The position numbers and the translations under genes are program-made. Below the pieces are notes generated by a model. It was not told the origin of the DNA. It worked only from the letters and a program-made list of their open reading frames with translations, and ran no database searches. A DNA stretch of 64,000 nt from contig NC_092562.1 of NCBI RefSeq assembly GCF_037975245.1, forward strand, positions 6,058,001 through 6,122,000. The letters run 5' to 3'. The DNA is from Apostichopus japonicus (taxonomy: Eukaryota; Echinodermata; Holothuroidea; Aspidochirotida; Stichopodidae). Positions 15,701-27,303 of the stretch are shown here, one piece after another. The stretch's first letter is position 1. Every line of letters begins with the position of its first letter.

Positions 15701-16142
15701 TATAAAACGATTAAACGTGTAAATATGCTAATGATATGGTAATATCTCAAAAACTGAGCTAAAGCATTATATCTGATAAGAGAAAACCACGGCACATGAA
15801 AGACTTTTGTTTATCCTGGTATAGTTAGTTGTTGAGATATTTGTTATTTAGATTAAAGAAGGTATCATGCCAGTAACAAAATATGGGAATTTACATATTT
15901 TCTCATCTCAAAGATGCTAACAACGTATTTAAAAATTATTCATTATTCACGAAGCTTATATGTGTGAATAAGAGAAAGGAATTTAAAAGAAATATGAAAC
16001 GGACTTGCTATAATCATTCCATTTCAGAGTATAAGTTATTATTATCTGAGTTTGGCTTTAGTTGGATCTGCGTTCAATGTTGAATTATGTCAGTTATACA
16101 ATAGGTTAGACAGTGATAATTGTTGTTTCATGTGCGTTCCAT

Positions 16143-16206
<64 letters not shown>

Positions 16207-19200
16207 TCCCTTCCTCGAGTCCCATGTTCAAGAACATAGCAAGCTATACTTATACTTGCGAGAGTAACTTACTTGACTTCCAGATGGGAATGACATGAAA
16301 AACAGTTACGAAGAATGAGTTACTCGTGGTCACGTAGGTAATATAACTCTTCGGATGTGGTTTCACGTAAATAGTCCCTGGATGATGACACAAGGAATAC
16401 CAAGCTGTCGATATTCTATCAGTTGTAACTAATGTTACTGTTCATGCTGGAATTCTTTGCTCAATAGTCATGTTACGATCATTATGACCTTCCCAGACTT
16501 TAAAGAAGTATGTCCATCGACGAAAATGGATACATTGTATCAAAATGTGGCCGAATAATGTGGTACTTTAATTACTACTTATCATATGCGTAACATATTT
16601 AAACAAAATGTTTTGAAAAAGAATCCTAATTAAGAATTTGTTGAGATATTTATTTTTAAACAATACATAATTAAATGTCAAGCTAATATGATATAGTAAT
16701 ATAACCCATCATACCTCTCGGTTTTCGAATGATTTAGATGTAGATGTAGATGTGCAGTGAATCATGTTTATCTTGTAATTGAAGTGAAGACGTCGTTAAA
16801 CATAGTACTGCATTGTAAATCAAAACGGAATGGTTGTTTTTTTAATTTCAGTTCCTGAATGAGAGCCATCATTCCGATAGCGAATTATGAGATGTGTTGT
16901 GCCGTGTCTGGTGTCTGTGCACAATAAACTGTGGTATATATCTGCAGGCAGATATTATGAGCACAAGTGTTTACATATATGGGATGCTGTAGATGCATAG
17001 CGCCGGCATAGTTAGAATTAGATGAACTGGTATGTGTGCATGAATGATTCAAATCACACACATCTATGAATTCTCTCATCCTAATTCTTTGGATGTTTTT
17101 TTTTTTCTTTTTCTTCTTCTTCTTTTACTTCGTTATTATAGTCAGTGAATCAGAAGAGAAAAAAAAAAAACATCTTGGCTTCATTTCTAAGCAATGTGAT
17201 TATAACTTTAAATGTGAAAACCGCAAACGCCTAGAGTACTGTGAAGATGGTATCCTTAAGGCATTATGAGATTATGTTTTTTTTTGGCCGGCGTTGTAGT
17301 GCAGTCTTAGTCTAGTATTCAATATGTTAATCATTCGCTTTAAATAATGTTTATTATTCATGATAAATGACTCACATGGAATCATAGCACTTTTCAAAGG
17401 CTCAATTAAATTCCGAGTTCCTACATAATCTGGAAAAGGTCTGTCGTTTACATTTCACATTTTTAATTGTTATTACATGTATATTTTCTTGTAGTTTGCT
17501 TACGATATGGCATTACCTGTAAACATCAATGTTACAAGAGAGAAAAGATAATGTTGTTTAATACAAAATCATGAAAATAATCAATATTTGTAAATACACC
17601 AGTTAATTGATTTAAAAGAAGTTCACGCATCTTCTTCTTATTATTATTCCTTTCTCTTTCTTTATTTATTTATTCTTTGAGGGGGGTGGGGTGGGTACCA
17701 AGAGTTAGTTATAGATTTGCAGATCTAAACAGGAAGGCATACGGTCCATAACAAATTGATTAAAAATTAATGCGAATGGGGTTACATAAATTGCAGAAGA
17801 AACCTATTTTCAGAATTGCAAGACATGCACAAATTAATTATACTTTATTGAACGCTAAGATTGTAAATATTTCAATTCACTGAGTTATTTTATTATCGTC
17901 TGGATAACTGCAAGCATGTTCATTCATTTTTACAAATATATTGAAAAAAATCAATCCTGCTGAATTAGATGTTTTTTTTACATGTTTTGTATTACTTTAT
18001 TTCATGTTTATCGTTTTATGATTCATTGTATAGACACACATCTGTTAGTCAATGGATATTTGATATTGTGCTTGATTCGTACCTTAACTACGCTAAAGTT
18101 TTCAAAACAAACTGCTGGGCATTAACTAAGTGCAAGCATAGAAATCAGGAATGATCTAAGCTTCAAGATTCGCCGACAAGCTTGATAAGTCAGTATAACA
18201 AACAGGAACATGTTGATGCCAATGGCAGAAATTTAAATAATTCAGTAGGAATATAACAAAAGCTCATGGTTGAAAATTACTTTGTTTACTCTTTATATGT
18301 TTGCTATGATATGCTTCCAAATAACTAACAGTGAAATGGTGTCATCTACTAAAATGATTATTTGCTAAATGTTGTCCCAAAATTAAGAACCTTAATTAAT
18401 TTGAAGGAGGATAAAAAATGTAAATGATAAAAATATATATATATATTGCTTTCTACCATAAAGACAGAGTTACTGAAGGTTTAACTAACTGCATAGAAAT
18501 GTATTAACGTGTCACTTGCCCCCCCTCCCCCACCACCACCCACCCACCCACCCACCGCCATTTAAGTTGAATTTCACCTCTAATTTCAACCGAATAAGAG
18601 AAAAATTTCACTAGAGGTATGTCTGTCTATCTGGTGTTCAGTCGTTCACCTTGAAGATATCAACATATCAACATTTTCTGGAAAGCCCCTGTATAGAACA
18701 CATTTTCACCTCCTGTTATCATAATATCGTATAGATTAAACGAGGTATTAATTACACATATACTGTTAGGATATGTTGTCAATGCGAAACTACATAATAC
18801 ACATCAAACCGTGTATAGCCCATAACCTCTGTTCCTTTAGTCATCATTTCAACCTATATTCTATGATCGGTATAGTTTTTCATCATGAAAACTACATTTT
18901 ACTTGTCCAATAGATTCAGGCAATTTTGATAAAGCATCTTGCTGGCGACATATATCAATTTGTTTCCTATATATGGAGAAGGTTTGAGAGTAATATCTAA
19001 GTCATTCTCCTAAGGATTGTATAGGAGAGGCGAATGCAATGGAAAGCAAATTTGATAACGACGATTGCCAAAAAATGTAAATTTAATTATTACAATTGGC
19101 TGCACGACACACAATTGAAAGGTGCGAACGTACTTTGCACAAAAGTGGACATGTCTAAAAACAAGTCTGCTGGTTCGGTATGGATCGGAGGGGGGGGGGG

Positions 19201-22200
19201 TTGGGGGAGTGGGAGATCTTTTAATGAAGGGAAATAATCAATACTGCAGAATATTACCTGTAATAATAATCCAGAAATAGCTGTGCTTATATATTTTGCT
19301 TAGGTAATTATTTGTGCAGGGTTATCGTCTAAATTTGCGAATCGATTTTTTTTTTAAACGGTACGATGTGTTTCATGACAGTCGTTGGACAGATAGACCA
19401 TTCAGCTGTTGTGATTGAATAATTAGCATCGTACCAGAAAAACACAACAGCAAATCAATATCATTGAAAGCTCCATACATGCAAATGAAGCGCACCTTGG
19501 CAAACGCTCTATAGAACAAATCCATTTGCTGTTGTTTAACTGTGAATCTCTTCCATGCATATTCATGACGGATATTCATAATATTACAAACCAAACCATG
19601 GTCTTTCGCATAACCATCCCATCCATCTTATTATTATTCATTGATAAGATCGACAGATGTGAATATTACACCTTCCATATCTAGCATGAAGTCATGATCT
19701 CTTTAAGGTGGGTGACATAATATACAAAAGCCCCTCCATCCTTCTCCCAGGGATAAATTTATGATTATAATCTACGTCTCAGGGATTTATAGTCAGGGGC
19801 ATTTCTCTTCGGGTGGGGAAGTGATGGGGGGGGGGGTTATGCAGATCGACAGCATTGGGACAATAAAAGTTGTGGTTGAGATTTCCACGTAAATATAACA
19901 AATAAAATACCCCCACCCCTTACCCCCAACCCACACCCAATTCTCACTCCACCTCCACTCCAAAACAAGCCTAATCCAAAAAGGAATTTACGACCTTGTA
20001 TATACAATCTTGGCCAGAAGTATCTCATACCATTAGAAGAGAAGGATGATGGGTAAGCCCAAGCCTATATACTGAGGAACGTTAAATTCGTATATTGGTT
20101 CTCCTGTTAGGAGAATATGATGTATCTACAAAGATCTACCACATGGAAGTATTATCCTCGCTGATATATATCCGTGGTTATACCCCTTCAACTTGTGACC
20201 ACTGTGACCACAAGTGACTTGATTTGATTAAAGCGAAGAGGAGTCACTCTATATAGCCACGTGAAGATATTGGCTGGCTCGTCTAGTGGTAAACTGTAAA
20301 TTAAATTAAATTTGCTGAGTTTAGATGAAATAATTCAATTCAGCGAGATCAGGCGTCCGTCCGTCCTAATCCCCCTTCCGATATCGTCAGTGGTAGATTA
20401 ATGTGACGAGAAACAGACTCGGTATGTTTACGAGCAAAAAAGGCGGAGCTTGTTATATATCAGCAAATCGAATGGTACATGCATGCATTCATTATTTTAT
20501 CCGTCATATTTCGGTACACTTGAACCCATGATAGAGCGAACGGGCTGAGAACGCAATAAAAATGATCAGAAAATTAAGATGGTTTTGGTGGAATTCGATG
20601 TCGCTTCTTGATGGTTCTACTTGGTCCTCTCATTTTAGAGATGGGGTGAGCGCTAAGACCCTTATTTAAAGTTGTATTTTGCTTACCATGAATTCTAATT
20701 ATTATGATAGGTGGCATACGCTGTCGTTCAAAGGGAGATAAAACACACGCAACCATGTTGTTCGAGTTGCTTACTAGTATGGTACACTATCTTCCGTGTT
20801 ATATTATAGCCAAAACCCCCAAAGGTTCGAAAATGAGAAGAAGAAAAATATTTTCGTAACCTTATGCATGGGTCACATTTTTTTGCAATGGATTTAATTA
20901 ACCTGAAATAACCCGCTAATTATAGAAAAAGGTCACTTGCACATATATAGACTTGACAGATTTAGGGGTAACCGATTGTTTGCAGATTTGATGTATTTTG
21001 ACCACAATTAAGCCTACATTTAGCGTTCCAATGCAACTCAAAATTTCAGGTTTCTATGCGCGGTTTCGTCTTGTACCGACATCATACCGCGAGAATCGTA
21101 GCCATCTTTAAACTTGCGAGCATCCAAAGCATCTTTCCCATAGTAAGTAAATACAAAGAAAGATGACGTCTTGTTTACCAAGTTCTTTTCTGAGTTCATC
21201 ACTTCTATAGATATGTCTTATGTGTGTTTGGGTTCCTCATATATGGGGGGTGGGGTGTCCGCAGGTCACGCGGACACCTTTATTACGCAGAGAAAACGTC
21301 CTTGAGGTTAAAGGACGGATTTCGGCAGAAATTTGGCGTTCAGTGTTATGTAATAGTCTATATAATAAAAGAGACGGAATTAAGCTTAGGTATACTGTGT
21401 CCCTGTTAACATTTTCAAATATTTTATATACATGGAATGCTCCTTTAAAGTCAAAGACAATGACGTCACATATAATTCACTATATTATATACAAATAGTG
21501 TTACAACTTTACCAAGAAAATGGTCTGTCACCAAAAAAAAAATATCTAGCAACAACACCCGCACTCATTTACAACGATGTAAACACCGCTAAATGTTGTT
21601 ATTATAGAATTTGTAATTGATATGTAATAGTTATTGGGATCCACAAGAGTATCTTGTTTTTTACTACTGAGGAAGATCGTTCTAGAAACAGAGCATAATT
21701 CTAAGGTGAAAACCGGAAATAACTTTATAATATTAAAAAAAATTGTAATAGAATAGTAAACTACACTTCACCATTGTAAAATGATCATGTTACATATCCA
21801 ATCTAACTTCAGTTCTCAAATTCAATCTAATATCATCACTGAAGGATGTCTTCGCCACTTTCTTTCTAGTAGTCAAATATGTTATACGTAACAGTCTATT
21901 TTTAACATATTGGATTTTAGCGATGCCTATTGGTTCTCTCATCGGACTGTTGTGTAAACTAGTTAGTCCAGTCGCTTTCATTGACAGATGATAACAATAC
22001 TATAAAAGCTAAAAGATGCTATACAAGCTGTTCTGTCGTATGTAATTGAATAAAATCAGAGCAAAAACTGTCATCTCTGAACTTTGTTTGACACACACCA
22101 AGCTCCTCGAACTGTAAACCTCAATTTGAAATGAGTCATTAAGCTAGTCATATCCTGAATATCTAGGACCCTTCTGCGGTGTATGAAAGCTGGAGTGACG

Positions 22201-23538
22201 TCACTAATGAAAGAGTAAGTCTAATGAGTTTAACATGAATGTGAGGTTAACCACAGTCAGTTTATATGCGAAACGAATACCAAGCGGTTATGACTACGTT
22301 TCAAGTCACTCCTATAAATATGTGTGTGTTTTATACAGAAACATGAAAAATGAATTATAGGGTAAGTATTTTACTTTATTTATTTATTTTATTGCACGTA
22401 AGATTAAAAGCACTGTTCGGAAATGGACAAGAAGTCTTAATGAAACACATACACACACAAACACGTACACACGGAATAATTTTCTACTGGTATAACTCAA
22501 ATGCTAAACTGCATGCATGTGGATACCATATGGAGTGCTTCAGTACCACTTGGTACGGAGTGACCACAGAGGTTCGATGTATGCATGGTTGTGTTCGCTT
22601 TGTCTACATATCAATGTGTAATGCTGTAAACATTCCATGTTATGGCTTTTATATAGTTAAACTTATCTGGTCATCATACAGATGAGATGAGAGGAGAGAC
22701 ATAGCGATTTATTTCAATTAAATCGCTTTGATTTCAACGGTATACCAAAGAACAAATCCATGAAACAATTCACTGCAACTTACAAGATTTCCAATTATTT
22801 ATGTTAAGGCGACGTAACGTCATATCAACATCATCAGTTAATGTTAACCAAGTAAATCGGTTGCCTGGTCAAACCAGAGATGCCTTAGGTATAGGCGTAG
22901 TTTAACATATCACTTTACACATCTCTTATTAGACTAGAGGGGAGCCATTTGTAGCTACCTGATCTAACCGAGTGAATAAAACCTCATGTTTCATTTAAGG
23001 TTGCTCTCTCACTGCACTGATAGCTATGCGGGAAACATTTGTGTATAATCCGTTTAAAAATTGACACAGTATCCAATGTCTGACTCAATTAAAGGTAATG
23101 ACTACTTGATGTTTAGGACACAATACGCCGAAAAGAAATAAAACATACATAGCAGGTTAATGTTTCTTCCTAGAACAACCACAACAACAACAATATGAGT
23201 CTCCATGAAGCAATGAGATATATATTGGCATGGTTTTATGACCCCCATGAGGTTCTATATTAAAATACTTTGGAAATTAAGTTCATTTTATTGACTAGTC
23301 ATCGTTAAGTTCAAATGATAAATTTGACATTTTCTTGAAATTCACATCTATTCTCAAAATGTGTTTATTACTATCATACAAAGTGCCCGGGTAACAGACT
23401 GTTTGAGAAGTTCAATTAAATTCATTTCATTGATCGCTTATGATCAACAGTCATTTTGGTGACACGACCTATTAGAGAGTGTGTCAGTTTGGTCAATTGC
23501 GATGTTACTTGCAGTAATGCTTCGTCGCCGGGTTGCGA
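6774..23538. other. Long region without recognisable genes
   Basis: About 16.8 kb of AT-rich DNA with only short chance frames. It contains homopolymer tracts (9539-9567, 17098-17128), a (TA)n run (16146-16205), a C/A-rich (CACCC)n stretch near 18525-18556 and poly-G runs near 19190 and 19826. Two TAGGCCTA palindromes in the wider left part lie at 4794 and 7231. No kinase-like or cysteine-rich exon was found on either strand. Confidence 0.5.
16146..16205. repeat. (TA)n microsatellite
   Basis: About 60 bp of TA dinucleotide with one central AAT interruption. Confidence 0.95.
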
Positions 23539-24885
23539 TTTTTTTTTTCCCAAACAGGTTCTCAATTACGGAGTTGTCAGCCAATCAGATTGCTCGTGAC
23601 GTCAGCATCAAACGCTTGATAGTTCGAAGACATACACTGAGTTACACACTGACATAAAGTCTTGTTACGCGGTTTCCCTGCAAACGCCCTAACTTTTACT
23701 TTTAATGCTTGGATAATATGTTGACCTTACTTATGATACATACGCTACATTCTATCGGTTTCGTGTTTACGCCATCCAAGATTCGTCAGCCGTTCTATTG
23801 AAATCGGAATTCGTTTCGTGGAATGGGTAGGCCTACACCAAAATCAACTTCACGACGCGAGTTCAGCCTTGAATGAATATACGCAAAACAGTTTAGTGTA
23901 TAGTCAAGGCTTCATAATTGACGCACCCCCGTAATTGACGCACCTTCAATTATTACTAGCAACGATAGAGCAGGCCACCTAAACTTTTTTGCAGTCAAGC
24001 AGAATTACATATTTCATGAGTTTGAATCCATTTTCAGCTATATGATGACCAAATTGTGGAATTTTTAAGCTTTTAACACCCTTCCCCCCGGTTTTGTACG
24101 TTCAGTTTTTGGCCATTTGGAAATCTTGCACCCTAAAAATAACCAACATTTCCTCAATATCATGGACAACACTACTCTCTGGGACCTGATCTGTCTAAGC
24201 TTAGAGGCTCAAAGTATAGCAAACAGCATCTAAAGTCAATGGATGTATACTAAAGCCTTCACTACAGTTAGCTTATCGACGAATGTGTCAATTTAGGGGT
24301 ATGAAAGAACTTGACACGGCAGACATTTTGTGGTCAAGTTCTGCTCAATTGTACGTTGCATATGCACAGAACAATAAATATATTGAGATCATTACATTTC
24401 TGAGGAACCACACATATGAAAAACACATTCAGTTGAGTGATTTTGATTTTTCCTTGATAGAAATCGTTGATCAAATCCTTAAGTGCGTCAATTATGAGCC
24501 CACCATGCTACAGTATGATGTATTTCCGTCACTGCACTGTGTACACAGTTATAATACATATAGGCCTATATCGCATGTGTTATGTACCCCTGTACGAAAC
24601 TTTCACTGTGCGATGTTATCGATAAATGCCTTCACAGAAATCTTCGATCACAGTAGATCATACAATACCAGTGTGCTCATTATGTCTAAACCAATTCCAA
24701 ACACATCTACATATATTTACGAAAAGCTGCGGGTAATTTTGAACGGGTATATCTTCGTTGCAACGAATGGATGCAGACATTTTGATAACCTCGAAGTGAA
24801 GGGTTTTATTGTTATGACGTAACTTTTCCGACCAATCATGAGCGACTATTTATACACAATTGAGAACCTGTTTGGGAAAAAAAAA
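23539..24885. mobile_element. DNA-transposon-like element with 28-29-bp terminal inverted repeats
   Basis: The left end (23539-23567) is a T run followed by CCCAAACAGGTTCTCAATT. Its reverse complement forms the right end (24858-24885). The flanks repeat an imperfect direct sequence, CGCCGGGTTGCGA on the left (23526) and CGCCGGGTTTGCAAA on the right (24891), consistent with a target duplication of about 13 bp that has diverged. Just inside the left end are a CCAAT box and a TGACGTCA CRE site (23597-23604). The right end also has CCAATCA and a TGACGT half-site, so each terminus may act as a promoter. A 179-codon ORF lies between them. I cannot assign a superfamily. Confidence 0.65.
24283..24822 (+). 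CDS. Unassigned 179-aa ORF inside the inverted-repeat element
   Basis: This is the longest non-repetitive, non-LINE, non-kinase open frame in the window. It starts at the ATG at 24283 (an alternative ATG lies six codons later) and stops about 35 bases before the right terminal repeat. An in-frame stop lies roughly 65 bases upstream. The product has ordinary composition: a mixed charged N-terminal half, several histidines and cysteines, no signal peptide, and no clear transmembrane helix or catalytic motif. Its position between inverted ends suggests an element-encoded protein or the remnant of a transposase, but I recognise no DDE/D or zinc-finger signature. It may also be a chance frame. Confidence 0.35.
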   Translation: MCQFRGMKELDTADILWSSSAQLYVAYAQNNKYIEIITFLRNHTYEKHIQLSDFDFSLIEIVDQILKCVNYEPTMLQYDVFPSLHCVHSYNTYRPISHVLCTPVRNFHCAMLSINAFTEIFDHSRSYNTSVLIMSKPIPNTSTYIYEKLRVILNGYIFVATNGCRHFDNLEVKGFIVMT

Positions 24886-26326
24886 TTCGCCGCCGGGTTT
24901 GCAAAGATTTAACGATCAAAAACCCAAAAGAAAAGCTGCTTATTATGTGATAGTTTCCACTAACCGATTAGGTCTATACACACGTATAACGTTTTCATTA
25001 AGGACGTCTTACCATTCAAATTCAATCTAGTTTTTTTTTTTTTAAGAATCTTGTTTGGATTAACTGACAACGTTATATAATACTGAGATAAATCTGAGCG
25101 GTAGTTCGCCTATACACATGACCCGAGTAATATATTACCAAGGTAAACATGTACGACATTCTAGTTATAATGTTCTTCCCTTGGGTAATATATTACTGCC
25201 GTTCATATTTATATTCTTCGATACAAAAGAGATCCCACGCTAGAAAATATATATATTGTCTTCGGCAGGAAGCATTATGTCCTTCGTTGGAAAAAATATA
25301 TATATTACTCGCTAGAATACATAAATACTTTGGGTGAAAAGAAATATACATTATCGACAGTAATATGAATATCATCCCGCAGTACTAGTACAACGACGGA
25401 TGTACCACAATATGTACATATTGGTTCGTCATCATTCAATGAACTTTCAAAAGAAACCCGTCGTTTGCATCCGAGTCGATTTCGTTATCTATTGCCCAGG
25501 CCGTGTGGTGTTCTGCTCTACTTGAGACGGAAATTTGAAAGCCAGCGGCTTCCAAACGGGCAAGTTCAGAGAAGAAGTATATTCAACTATAGCGATTTTT
25601 TAAGGGGGGGGGGGGGGGATATATATTCAGTTTTATGCGTAGGTGATATAGGTAAAGTATTCTTGTTCAGGTAAAATGTTTTATAACTTTTCAGTTTTCT
25701 CCTTACTTGGGTATTTTTTTTCTATAATTATCATTTCTGTTCAAGTATAGAATATACTGTTCAGATACTATTAAGAGTCTCTGTTCATATAAAAAAAAAT
25801 CTATTTAAAATATAATTGATTCTGCTCTTCTATTGAGATAATGCGCCAGACATATCTTCTCGCAATTATTATACATTTTCGACCACGGTGAAAAAAATGT
25901 TTCTAGCGATGTAGCGATGTTTCTAGCGATCGTATCAAGAAAGTTATCATTATGTGTACTTTGGTAATATACCTGCCACGTTGTTACGTCATAGTTACGT
26001 ACAACATTGAAATGTCAGAATTCATACACACCTCAACTGTTCGGATGGTTTTAATGGTTTTCCTTACGATGATCCTACACACGTTCACACGGTCTCACAT
26101 ATATACCAAATGCAATAACTTATAGCATTATCTGATGTAACAGTAACTATATGGGTTTATAACCCATAAAGATGTGAACAGATGTATCATTTGTCACAGA
26201 GACGTTTGCACATACTTAATAAATTATTCAATTATTTATTAAATTATTGCTTTTGTTGTATCTTATTGTTTGAAAGACATTTGCTTTATAAATAATATTG
26301 ATAACTGAACAACATATTAAACCAAA
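24886..26326. other. Gap between the TIR element and the 3' end of kinase gene A
   Basis: No gene is seen. It holds a poly-G run near 25604 and, on the minus strand, the putative 3' UTR of kinase gene A with an AATAAA signal at 26235-26240, about 90 bases past the stop codon. Confidence 0.5.
26235..26240 (-). terminator. Candidate poly(A) signal of kinase gene A
   Basis: AATAAA on the minus strand (tttatt on plus), 87 bases downstream of the stop codon at 26327. Placement fits a short 3' UTR; the local AT-richness makes chance occurrence possible. Confidence 0.4.
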
Positions 26327-26562
26327 CTATGTCAAAGGAGTGTCAGACTTTTCTAACCATAGCTCCACAACATTTTCTATCCTGTCCTTAGCCTGTTTTG
26401 TACTTAATCGCTTATAGCTTAGATCTTGTAACAATTTCGCTGTGACTTGGTTCAAAAACTGGGGTGATTCTGTTAGAAGCGGTTGGAGAAGTTCCACTGT
26501 TGCCAATAGTAAATTAGATTTGGAGTTGATCCCTGAACAAACGCCATTCTTGCACGGAATAT
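26327..26562 (-). CDS. Kinase gene A, exon 4 (C-terminal tail)
   Basis: Begins after ttttttccag, completing a split Asn codon, then IPCKNGVCSGINSKSNLLL and a mostly helical tail of 77 residues ending at TAG (26327-26329). The paired cysteines, the Asn-rich turn and the NL ending correspond to the conserved C-terminal cysteine region of PKDCC-like kinases and to gene B exon 4. Confidence 0.82.
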
Positions 26563-27251
26563 CTGGAAAAAAGGGAGAGACAAAATATGGATTAAAACAA
26601 ACTAGTCATTTAAATTAAAAAGAAAAGAAACAAACTCGTATGAAAGGTTTTCGTTACAAATATTTTTTTTTACCAGGGCCAGATCCAGGAATATATAAAG
26701 GAGGTTGTATGACCGTTGAAGTAGACATCCTCCCTCGGGGAAAAATTGTAGAATTTTAGACTTTAAATGAGGTCAATAGTTATGTCTCCCACATATACAA
26801 AGTCCACCCTAGATCAGCCTATGTTTACAGTAACTTCCCAATCTCACAAATATGTCTCGTTAAGGAAACACGGTATTTCAGTACAACCACGTGACCGCAA
26901 GATGAAACTGCGCCCAATGATGTCATGTCGGCATTTCCAGACTTGGCGGATATACTCCTGAAATCGACGTAAGTGAAATTGGAAACATTAGCCCGGCAAA
27001 CTGCCTGTATACAGAGTACGGATCTCTGCGGATGGTCAGGTTGGTAAGATTCACTCTCTCGACGCGTTCAGATGGTGTTTACACCTGCTAATGTATACAG
27101 TAGACTTCTGATTTGGCTGTAGCGTGTGTCACACAAACTAAACATATACTGGCAGTCGCAGTAAAAGTAATGGGGCCTAGTTTGTGCTATGCATCTACAG
27201 TAGTTGACGATCATAAAGAGACGTAATGGTTAGTTACCATGCATGCGTGTG

Positions 27252-27303
<52 letters not shown>

